Program-made: the position numbers and the translations under genes
Shown: in pieces, positions 43,772 to 54,109 of the stretch
Layout: each line of letters begins with the position of its first letter
Position numbering within the stretch: position 1 is the first letter of the stretch
The notes under the pieces: model-generated
The model's input: only the letters and a program-made list of their open reading frames with translations
Databases searched by the model: none
What the model was told of the DNA's origin: nothing
DNA from: Porodaedalea pini
Taxonomy: Eukaryota > Basidiomycota > Agaricomycetes > Hymenochaetales > Hymenochaetaceae
Assembly: GCA_002794775.1 (NCBI GenBank)
Contig: NBAY01000063.1
Location: 186,001-250,000, forward strand
Direction of reading: 5' to 3'
DNA length: 64,000 nt

Positions 43772-45013
43772 ACAAACACAGAGGGTATTTTTGGATTGGG
43801 GGATGGTAATGAAAATGTGAGGTATGTCTCTCCAAAATAAACCTGACCGAAAGATAAAATAATAGAAAATGCCAATCAGAACATAAAATGACAGAAAACG
43901 CAACTGGGGGCCATAGTCCGAGTCGGCATTGGTAGCTGATCACCCTGCCAGATCGCCGAAGGCATGCAGACCTCGATCCAATCCCTCGCTGTTGTGATCT
44001 TTGAAGCAACTGTAGCAAGTCTAGGTACAGATGGCCGTTTCCCCTCCGCTGTGACACGCCTTAACTTCCAGCAAGTCCAGCTTCATTGTGAGTCTTTTGT
44101 ATTATAGTTACAGTGCAGACTCAAGCAGTTATTCAATGCTACATTTATTCCTACTTGTCACTGATCTGTCTGGGAAGGAGATCATCCTGTGCATTTCTAG
44201 AAACTTTTTATTCAGGGCTCGCCTACATTCCGACAGAGTCGAGGTAGGTACGCTGTATATTGCGCTGATACAACCCTGACAACCGAGCCTAGCCCGATCC
44301 CAGGCTGACAGAGTTGTGACTCGCCTCCAAATCCTTCATTCACCGATTCCCCTTGAAGATAAATGTACAGATGCTGAAAACTCCAAGGGATGTAGAGCCA
44401 TTGGGAGAGTCTGTCCTTGTAAATCCTCATTTAAAAAAATATCTATTTATTTAAGCTCACCATGCTGGTCCCATTGTCAGTGCCATTGTTCAGGGCAAGC
44501 GAAAGGGCATACTTCTATATCATCGTGCAAATGATCGACATGAATAAGTGGAGTGTAGATTTGCAATTAAAGGTGTCTGCAAATTGCAGCCGACAGTCAG
44601 AAGTCGCCGAAGATTGTGGGTTGGTGAGCTATTTTCATGCTTACTTATTCTTTTTGGATGAGCTCATTAGTCTGCCGGACGATGGAGTGGAGCGAATCAG
44701 GGCCATTATACAGGGTTACTTCCTGTAGATTCAGGCTAGGAGATGGTAATTTGTTCTAACCCTTATCCGTTTCTTGAACTATCTGATGTTTAAAACATGT
44801 GGTACAGCTTCTAGATTCTTATGGAAATCCATTGATTAATTTGTGAGAAGTGAGATCGATATTGTATCCCTCGCAAGGTCGCAAGGTAGGTAGAAATCCT
44901 CGTTTCTCGTTTCTCCCCCATCTGCACACACGTCTACCTACTACACTTCCCGTACGTCAAAATTCCTTACATTTTCAAAATATTTACTGACTCTTTGTAG
45001 TTTTGACACAATC
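43772..45013. other. Stretch with only fragments
   Basis: Small protein-like pieces (for example a plus-strand frame from 43964 to 44093 followed by GTGAGT, and another near 44465-44625) but no assembled gene. It could hold short decayed exons of a further element gene. Confidence 0.4.
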
Positions 45014-45923
45014 ATGGATGAGGGTGATGACAGTGGAGACTGGTCGAGTGGTCGCTCATCACCGTATGACTTCACTGAAGCTGCAGCCAGTGCAGAGACT
45101 GAGCGTTTGAGGAGAGTGATAAACATTGATGTCCTGTGAGGTAAGCTATCCAAAAAACTTTCTATTTTCAAGCTCTAACCAAATCATGCAAGAAAACTTG
45201 CGGGGAGTGCACCAGGCTATCCGGAGCTTCCTTGATACTGAGGAAGCTAGGAGTGTCGCAGAGTTACAGCTGTATCTGGCGATGCTTGACGCAACATTGG
45301 TCGAACAGCCAACAGAAGAGGTCAATGGACCGTTCACACCTGGTAATGATCTTCATCTATCTTCTCAAAGTACTTATTAACAATTTCATGCTTCAAGGGC
45401 CTTCCGTTAGCCCTGAGCATCACCAGAACAATGCTGAAGACCAGAGGACGACAGATGATGTCCTCAGCGCAATCAGGGCCTCAAGACAGATGTTGGCCCT
45501 TGGAAGTGGTCCACTGCCACTCGACGATCACCTGAGCTCAAGCTTTTGCACAGCTGCTGACGACGAGGTCACAGGTATTGATATGTGTCGTGTCCGTGAT
45601 GCCCTCTTCCAAGCTAGTCCACCAACATCCTCCACAGGGATGAGCACCCCTGTTCCGTCTGCAGTGCCATCTGATAAAGGCAATGCATTCTACGTAGTCA
45701 CCAGAGGCACAAAGATAGGCATATTTAACAACTCGTAAGTAATCTAATGCCTTCGGATTCAAATCATAATGTTTATGTGAAATATAGGTCAATCACGCAA
45801 AAATTAGTGAAGAGAGTCCCTTGCGGCGAGCAAAAGGGCTGCAAGACATATGGAGATGCCTTGCATGTCTTTGTGCAGGCATGGCTCCGTGGCAATGTAG
45901 GTATTTTTGTTGCACCCAGTTAG
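45014..45923 (+). pseudogene. KDZ-element cargo gene 2 with RNase H1 N-terminal-like domain, one nonsense codon
   Basis: Exons 45014-45140, 45193-45342, 45398-45734 and 45788-45923 join in frame through GT-AG introns. The C-terminal 50 or so residues contain FYVVTRGTKIGIF followed by a conserved K-R-V-P, a K-C-T-Y-type and an A-L-V-A/F pattern, matching the caulimovirus viroplasmin / RNase H1 N-terminal hybrid-binding fold seen in many agaricomycete proteins. The N-terminal part is acidic and Ser/Glu-rich with no known domain. TGA at 45137-45139, just before the first intron, interrupts the frame and is likely a former CGA. A role in binding RNA-DNA hybrids or double-stranded RNA is inference from the domain only. 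Confidence 0.65.
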
Positions 45924-48641
45924 TGTAGTTAACATTATGTAGATTCAACAATTCCCTGTTCTGCTCGCATACAACTATATTCTATTATGTGTTACAGAAT
46001 ACCATACACTGAGACTGTGTGGGAGACATTGAGAATAGAGAGAACATAAAACGATAACTTAGAAACTGCGGTGGAAGTCGTGGACACGAAGGTTTGTGAA
46101 GATCCAAGCATACCATATCAGGCCTTATAGATGCCATATACAGTGAATGTAATTTATATTCCGCTCAAACTTGAACATGCCGACAAATGCCGATCAGATG
46201 GCAAGAAGCTCTCATCTTCATTTATGTTTAAAATTGCACAGTTGGGAGACTAAAAACTCGTCAGACAGCTAGATTCAAAGTAGAAAAACTATATGTAGCA
46301 TTGTTACTAGTCAGTGATATCCATGGATGTGAAAATCGATTGATAGTTGACCGAGTCTCAGCCACCATGTGTAATTTGTCCGAATGTTGCATTTCTTGCA
46401 ATTCTTAACACTTGATAATCTTTCTATTTAATACTCCAGAACATGATTCTGACTTACAGTAGACTCTCATAAAAGTTTCAGCCTATAATAAGGTGACACT
46501 GGACCTCGGGATCATTTGGGGCACAAAAACACAGGTATTTTGCCAACTTCCGTCAAAATTTCATACTGTCTTCGTCTTTACTGCCTTCCGAGGCGTGAAA
46601 ATATTTAGACAATAGTCTAGAACATTTCATAGGCATATTTAGAGTTAAAATGAAGTGTTAAATAGTCAGTACTTGAATTGTGCTAGGATACAGGAAAGTT
46701 GGAGTCGGGACGTTCTGTTTCCAAGTAGAAGTTCGAGTGACTTTCACTTAAACTTGAGCATGTTTCAGATCACACCAGAGTCTTACTCCTGCAAAGTCTA
46801 ATTTAGCTCGAATCTATGTTATTTTCAGTGCTCTTTCAGATGGAAGTGATTTCATGTCAGCTGCTACAGTAGTCGTTGAACTATAAGAAAAACGTTGACA
46901 GATTCTGAGGTCCCGAATGTCGGTGGTGCAGGAATACTCGAAAATACTGTTGTCTTTTGGAACTATCTTTCAGTGATTTTTATATTGTCATTTAGCTATA
47001 CATGTCTACTTTTCACTGGTGGCATTTTTACGCTTGATGGATAGATACTGGAGGATAATAAGTTGTTCAAACTTCCTCAACATCTTCAGCCACCGAGCTC
47101 TCCAGAAGTTACCGAAGTGGGAAAGGCATGCGATGAACTTGTCCTCCTTTGTCGTTCATCGCAACGAGCAGGACGACAGATGCCGTAGAACAGGTGAGTG
47201 ACTCAGTATTCTCTCCGGAAAACACTAACCAGCATGTAGATATTGCCTACGTGCCGGCCTCGGTGACATCTCCAGAGGTATGCACCAAGAAGGATCATAT
47301 AGTTCCTCGTAAGCCATTCCCATCCGTGCTGCTTTGAGCCGAATCAATTCATTTTCTAGGTAGATGCTGGACTCCGAGACTGAAAGAGGCCGCTGAAGAA
47401 CTCATGTGAACCTGTATTGCTCGACTTCAAGCACCGAGAAGGTTCCTATGGTCCTTCGTTTTTATTTTGAGACGTTTGACTGACAGTTCACACTGGTAAG
47501 CAAATTTCTTAGCACTCATCAGCGCATGTCCTCAGTAAAGCCCACAGAGTGGCGTTACGGGTGTTATCTCTGTATGCGACCTCCAACGGATGACAGCTTC
47601 ATCTGCGAGGTGGCCGACACAGAGACTTTCGTAGTTCGCTCTGACCAGTTGATTGGATCTCCACGCATATACTCTGCAAGCCAGGCGTTAACACTGACTA
47701 CCCTGTTTTGAAGAATTCGATGGAGAGCGTCATGATGGATGTCCAGAAACTCTAACAGCTGATGGTCTGGAAGGAGAAGCTGCTGGGTATGTTCGACGTG
47801 CGCCTCTTCCAGTTATTCCCGTCCGGTCTGCTCCTGACTCGATATCTGGACAGTATAATAAATACAGGAGATATTCTATAGAGACGAAAGTCCTTGATGG
47901 CATGTCGATGATGGCTTGCCAATGAGGTCTGATGTTAGACTTGTGCATTGGCTCTCACTTTTCATCAAGGCCTTCATGCTCACCAAAGCATGTAATATTC
48001 GTCCCGGACTGCAAGACTTTGCGGCTGAGGTAGCCAAACAATACCATTGTAAGGCAGGCAAGGTAAGTATATTGTCGAGACCACATCACGCCTGTGCTGA
48101 CTTCGCTACAGGAGCAAGGATTTTACTTTTCACCGACTTCGCTGTCGGGAATGTGTTTCGGTTTTTTCGGCCTGCGAACCTTGAAATACTTCTCGAGTAT
48201 GCCTGTCCCACCTTCCATCGTTGTTCTCAGCTCATAAACAGACTTCTAGAGGTAATACTACAAGCGTGGCTACCAAGAGGTTATCTCGCCAAACATGTAC
48301 AACTCGAAGCTCTGGGAACAGTCTGGGCATCTTTGATAGCTTCCTGGTACACGAAAGTACAAAATTCTCTTGTTGCTTTTCCTTCGGATCTTGAGGATAG
48401 TGCTTATCCATAATCGTCCTAATGTCGGCAGGGGTGAATTGATGTATTTTATTTCTCTTTATGGCTAGACTTCCTTCATTCTCCTTATAGTAAGTATATT
48501 ACATCAGCAAAACCTGTTTACGTGGCTCGAGATCGCAATCGTGACTCTTGTCCTCAACGCGACTCTGACAACCGCTTAGCATTAATATATCTAGTTCTAC
48601 CAAATCATGGCGTGCATCAAAACTTCAAGACAACCACAGCA
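45924..48641. other. Stretch with no assembled gene
   Basis: The part up to about 47000 looks non-coding. Between 47000 and 48415 there are plus-strand protein-like pieces (about 47050-47200, 47526-47711 and 47922-48413) with possible intron edges. They might be decayed exons of another element gene but I cannot join them or recognise a domain. Confidence 0.4.
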
Positions 48642-51600
48642 ATGGGGAAAAGGAACAAGGACATCAACTATATGGACGTGCCCGTGAAGAAGAAGAAGGT
48701 CCAAGATACTCGTGCATACACGGTCCACAAAACCGCCAAAGGACAATTGACGACCAATAGAACCTTCCCAAACCACTGTACCTCAAGACAGGCCAAGGGG
48801 GAAAACAGTGCACCTGCGGATGACCTTCTGGAGTCTCCATATCTCCATCAAATTGACTCAACCGATGCATCCGTGTTCGACTCACCGGAGGATGTTGGAA
48901 CTCAGCAAGAGCTGTACGTCACGAAGAATAAAGGGCGTGGCTCTATTCATGTACGTTACGCTAGTCTGATTCTGTACTTAAACTGAAAACAAAACAGGTC
49001 AAGTTAGCACGCTGGCTACCTTACCGACAGACATATCTGGATGAGTTGCTCACTCACGAGGGTTGTTCTGCGCACACGGGTTTCATAGCATGCCCTCGAT
49101 GTGATGAGACGGTCGAGAATGGAGAGGTATTCAGATGTATTGACTGCTATTCATTTTCTCTGTATTGCCAAAGCTGTATGGTAGCGCTGCACTGCAGGTC
49201 ACCACTACATCGAGTACAAGTAAGTCAATTTGTTTTGCAATACCTTCGAATATCACTTACCCTATCATTATAGAGATGGAATGGTAAATTCTTTGAGAAA
49301 GCACCTCTCTCAAGCCTTGGCCTTCGAATGCAGCTTGGCCATAGCGGACACTCGTGCTCGAAGCCAGCTGCAGGTTCTAAGAAATTCCTTGTGATGGACG
49401 TGAGCGGCTTTCATTTTGTCAACATAGACTTCTGTGATTGTGGCCTAGGACCGCCTCGTTATATCCAACTTCTGCGAGCTAGGCTATTTCCAACGACAAC
49501 CGACCGCCCTCAAACCGCATATACATTCGATGTCCTGGATACCTTTGAGGAGCTTTCACTACAAGGCAAGACAAATGTCTACGATTTTTACAATGCTATT
49601 GTCTACAAGACAAACAAAAGTGAGCCGACTACGTTTGTGAGTTATCTACATCGCTTCTTTGTAGCGTCGCTCAACTAGTAATTAGCACAGATATAAAGAT
49701 TTTGCATTTTCAGTATGCCTCTGGCGTCACCTTCTCATGCTCAAGCGTGCCGGTCGTGGCCATGATCCAGCGGGTGCAAGTGCAACCCAGAGAGGCGAGC
49801 TCGCTGTTGAATGCCCTGCCTGCCCACACCCGAACCGCAACCTTCCAGCCGACTGGAAAGCAGCTTCAGATGACCACAGGTAAGGAGACATCCTTGTCTC
49901 ATACTTCTTTGCACTGATTAACCATTTAGATGGCTCTACACACAATTCTTAGCTGTTGATGCGAACTTCAAGCTCAAACTGAAAGATAGGGGCCTTCGCA
50001 ATGTGGAACTTGCACCGGGATGGGCTTACTTTGTTGAGGAGGAAGAATATCAGAAAACGGTGGTCTCGTTCGCAGATGAAGTCAAAGTATGTGTTATATA
50101 TGTAGTAGTCCCGCTCGATTCACTTATTTCCTCCCATCTAGATGAATACCTGTCGATCTCAGCACAATGCGATTCTTGCCACAAACCTCTGGAATATACA
50201 TGAGTATAAGGCCAGCGGAACTGGCGCGGTTGTATGCGGACGGCACTCATTAATGTGCAAAAGTGGGGTCGGCGATCTTCAGCGTGGCGAAAGGTATGTA
50301 CTCATTTCAACTATTCTTCTATATTATAACTTATTATATTTGTACTAGGTATGCAAACATGGACTACATCGTCTTGTCGGCCCTTGAAAACTCGGTGGCC
50401 CGCGATCTCCTTATCTCATATGATATCGGGTGTCAATGGTCGAAGAACCTTGCAAAACGCATCCCGCGTTATCCAGAGCGCCTTCGTATCGATATCAAAA
50501 ACATCCGACTTTGTACTGTTGTTCCAAAGTTTCATCTCCCAGCGCATGGACCTCAATGCCAAACTCGCTTTTCGCTCAACTTCATTCCAAAGGTCGGACG
50601 GACATATGGTGAAGGTGTTGAGTCAGAGTGGGCTCATATCAATGGTACGGCTACCAGTACGCATGAGATGGCGCCAGCTGTCCGACACGAAGCGCTGAAT
50701 GACCACTGGGGTGCGTGGAATTGGAAGAAGATTCTTGGGTTTGGTAAGTTGATTTTCATTGTTTATATTTCTTACCTATGCTCACTGTTCGCTTACTAGG
50801 GAATTACTTCCTCAAGAAGCTAGATCAAGCCGTCAAATGGCGCATGGAGCACCAGTCGACTCTCATGTCGATGTCAGCGAATGTCCCATTTGAAATGGTC
50901 CAGAAGTGGGACGCAATGATATCTGCATGGAACGATAACCAAGATGCGGAGGACCCATATGCAGAGCCGCTCATAGGTGTGTTTGAACCTTTCAACTTCT
51001 CAGACCTTGGTGAGCTATAGCTAAAGATCTTCTCCCAGAAACAACCGTGAATGATGTTTGAAAGGAATTTGCCGATGAGGACGCTGAGGATGCTAGGAAG
51101 GAAACGGCGAGTATTCACGCAGTGACTGCCCGCGCCTTTCTCAGTATTGGTTTAGAGCTGGAGGAGAGACAGTACGTCTTGTACTTACTTTATTTTATTA
51201 GTACTTACAAGGGCTTTTCTAGACGAGCATTTCGTGTAAGCCCGAAGTTCAGAAACACACGGACAAGCCTACTTGCAGCGAATGTACAAAATATGCGTAC
51301 AAGCCTCTACCGACAAATTGTACAATGGCGCCAGGCGCAAGACATTCATATGCCGGGAGTTGCTGCACATAGGCAGCAGGCGGTCATTTCAAGCAAAGAG
51401 GCTTTAGAAGACGCACCTGATCGTTCAGCCGTAGTAGACGTAGCCAGGGATGGGAGCATTCAGGAGCACGCTGAGCTTGTCCCTCTCCTCCTACCATCTG
51501 CACTTCCTCACCTTGCATCACCAACGCTCCGTGAACTCGAAGTCTGACTACGAAAAGCTCAAGCAGATGACGCCCTAGCCTCCATCCGCCGACTCTGCAG

Positions 51601-51902
51601 GACAATGTCGGGACTCTCAGCCTTCAAATGCCTGAACGTCAATGGATCAGGGAACAAGTCGAATACGCGCATGCAAGTACTATACTCCAAGTTTCAAGCA
51701 AAGATCAAGCTCGTGGTACAGCGTTATCGCATCTCTCGTATCGCTCTCATCAGCCTCCAATCGGACAAGGACTGGGCCACACAGCTTAATGAGCTGAGGG
51801 ATGAAGATGTCCGAGGACCCGATCGTGACAATGAGGACGTCAAGAAACAAAAGAAGAACATGCCGGGCGAGGGACGCTATCAACCGTCCTGGATATGGCT
51901 TG
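48642..51902 (+). pseudogene. KDZ transposase, N-terminal and catalytic part, interrupted by element G
   Basis: Ten exons join in frame: 48642-48950, 48998-49219, 49274-49619, 49714-49879, 49930-50086, 50142-50293, 50349-50743, 50800-50976, 51039-51171 and 51223-51902. A Lys-rich N-terminus is followed by a CxC2-like cysteine cluster (about 49085-49440) and the KDZ catalytic region. Predicted catalytic residues are the Asp of VDANFKL (exon 5), the Asp of SYDIGCQW (exon 7) and the Glu of GEGVESEWAHIN (exon 7). TGA at 51059-51061 and 51545-51547 replace Arg codons (CGA by context). Retrotransposon G splits the last exon after 51902, with the remainder at 58150-58792. This enzyme would have mobilised the whole 39106-59970 unit. 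Confidence 0.88.
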
Positions 51903-52316
51903 TGTTAGAACCTGAACTTTCACCTTTTCCTTTATTTTCCCTTTTACCATTTCCTTTATTATATTCGTCCTTTTCATTATATTTACCCATCTTACACAAT
52001 CATTCCCACACTACCTTCATTCGTTCCATTCCCACTCGTTATGTAATGTTAGGTAATATAGTCTCACGGTCGTCGCTATATAAGGTCTCAGGAATCGCAT
52101 GAACTCCTTGTTCTGCTTTTCCTCTTACCTCCGCGACGACCTAGGTGAGACTCGTCCCCCTTGTATTAGTTTAGACTTGTATTAATCCTCTTACCTCCGC
52201 GACGACCTAGCCTAAGTACAGCGTGTCCCGAGTCCCCACTCGAGTATAGCACGTCCCAGACGACAGTCAGCCGAGGCCTGCCCAGTCCGAGTCGTCTCCC
52301 GGACTCCCGCCTAACA
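51903..52316 (+). repeat. Element G 5' LTR
   Basis: TATATAAGG at 52077-52085 and the predicted RNA start GTTCTGCTTTT at 52110-52120, 33 bp downstream. The internal direct repeat seen in the family is present. Confidence 0.96.
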
Positions 52317-53026
52317 TAAAAGCAGAACCCCACCCAGGCTCATCCCCAGCGTACGTCGTCGCTGTCGACTCGCCTTCACTCGGTCTAGAGGAGTGCTCCC
52401 CTCGACGGACTTGACGTGTAAACCCCCTAAACGACAACCCTCAACCCTGCCCGGACGTTTTCGGACGTTCGTGTATTACGTAATCATATCAACCGACATT
52501 TCCCGACCCTGGCTTTACGAGTTAGTCTCTGGTGGAGCACGCACCTAACGTGGACGTGGGTAACAAGACGAGTTCAAACCTCGACGACAATTTCGTTTGT
52601 AATCTCGCTCGGATCCTACCGCCTCGTCATCAACTTTGCTGACGAACCCGCTCAACGTTGGCGTAACCCCGGATCGAACGCGCAACCGATCCCTGTTCCT
52701 CCGCCGACGTCAAGATAGATCTCACCGACGAACAGCAACGGGCCCTTCCTGCTTCAGCCCGTTGGGATCCAGACCGACCAGGCTACGTCGCGACCAATAA
52801 TAGCGGCGTCACTCACGACATCTGGTGGAGTGAAATCCGGCGCAGCTGGTATTCATCAGACGAACGAGGGAGGAGAGCAAGGTGGCCCCCAGCCGCTCCG
52901 TCGTCACCTGCACCGTCAACGTCTACGATCAACCTACCACCGACCCCGGGTCCTTACCGCGAAACCAACAGAGACCCCTCACCGCCGACTCCTCCAGAAC
53001 CTTCGACACCCGCACCCGAACCCGCG
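52317..53026 (+). other. Element G leader with self-priming site and AUG-less open frames
   Basis: AAAAGCAGAAC at 52318-52328 is complementary to 52110-52120. One ATG-free open frame runs from about 52430 to 52715, and the gag frame is open from about 52670 to the gag ATG. The family palindrome is altered here to GGAGTGCTCC. Confidence 0.65.
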
Positions 53027-54109
53027 ATGTCAACAGAAGGTTTTAGCCAACAGCAAATGGCGCAGATCGCGGCCATCGTTGCGAGTGCCTTCACCCATCA
53101 GGCGAACAACGCCCCAGCACCGGTCGCGGCCGCTAACCCCCCGACCCCCAACATAGACGTCGCCCGACCACGTGAATTCACTGGTGGCGACGACTACCTC
53201 GACTTCAGACGAGAAGTCCTTCTTTTTGTATCCGCGAACCCGAGCCGATACCCTACGTCGGAGAGTAGAATTTATGTAGCTCTCTCTTACCTGAAGGGTG
53301 GTAACGCAGCGACGTGGGCGCAGAACTACGTCGAGGAGTCGACAACGTCGGGAATCGTCACATTCACCGACAGCTGGGAGAGATTCCAGGAACGACTCGA
53401 CGCCTCGTTCGACGACCCGAATCGCAAGGAGGCGGCGCTAAAGGAATTCCGGGAGAAGGTTCAGAAGGACCTCACCGCAGATAAGTTCTTCCAGCAGCTC
53501 GACGTCATCATCAAGCGTGCGGAACTGAAGGACGACGGTATCATCTGTGATCGTCTCAAACGCGCGATGAACATCGAAGTAGTGCGTGGAGTCCTGAGAT
53601 CGACGCCGGTCCCGACGAAATACGAGGACTGGAAAAACAAGGCTATCGAGATCGATCGCGGCGAGCAACAGATCCGCGCAATCCAACGAGGCCGCCCGTT
53701 TATACCCCAGCCTCGCCCGCAGCAACAACAAGGACCCCCGGCTCGCCGTCAGGTAGCGGCCCCTCACATCGACAGACGCGACGCGACCGGCGTCACTTTC
53801 GGAGGCGCGGGACAACCAATGGACGTCTCCATGAACGAGGTGCAACGACGACGCGCGTGCTGGATCTGCGGCGGGCTGGGCCATTTCAAGGACAAGTGCC
53901 CACAGGGGAAGCCGATCATCCAGCGCATGCTGGAACTGATGGCACCAGGCGAACGCCGTATCCTGGCGGACGAGCTCGGCGCGATGAAGGAATCGGCCTT
54001 CGAGGAAGTCGTAGACACTCGGAGGTCGACGGTGGAGGACTATGTGGGGGAAGGAGAGAATGACGAAGAGGTCGTCGACTCGCAGGGTTTTGCGAGTGGT
54101 CAGGCATAG
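53027..54109 (+). CDS. gag: Element G Gag
   Basis: 360 residues from the ATG at 53027: glutamine-rich N-terminus, capsid region (residues about 40-220), Arg/Gln/Pro-rich linker, CCHC knuckle (about residues 278-292) and acidic tail. It is intact and nearly colinear with element D gag, which is one residue shorter. The stop TAG is at 54107-54109. Confidence 0.93.
   Translation: MSTEGFSQQQMAQIAAIVASAFTHQANNAPAPVAAANPPTPNIDVARPREFTGGDDYLDFRREVLLFVSANPSRYPTSESRIYVALSYLKGGNAATWAQNYVEESTTSGIVTFTDSWERFQERLDASFDDPNRKEAALKEFREKVQKDLTADKFFQQLDVIIKRAELKDDGIICDRLKRAMNIEVVRGVLRSTPVPTKYEDWKNKAIEIDRGEQQIRAIQRGRPFIPQPRPQQQQGPPARRQVAAPHIDRRDATGVTFGGAGQPMDVSMNEVQRRRACWICGGLGHFKDKCPQGKPIIQRMLELMAPGERRILADELGAMKESAFEEVVDTRRSTVEDYVGEGENDEEVVDSQGFASGQA
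54085..54091 (+). promoter_or_regulatory. Element G predicted -1 frameshift site
   Basis: GGGTTTT is read as G GGT TTT in the gag frame, 15 nt before the gag stop. The same heptamer is the shift site of barley yellow dwarf virus as far as I recall. Confidence 0.7.

Noticed and set aside
40324..48641. TET/JBP-type dioxygenase gene, reported as KDZ-associated in basidiomycetes
   Set aside because: I looked for an iron-binding H-x-D and a downstream H with Arg in the cargo frames and could not identify a convincing set.
49620..49725. Frameshift in the KDZ transposase between exons 3 and 4
   Set aside because: Using the GTGAGC donor at 49620 instead of the GTGAGT at 49637 keeps the frame through to the conserved CLWRHLLMLKRAGRGHD segment.
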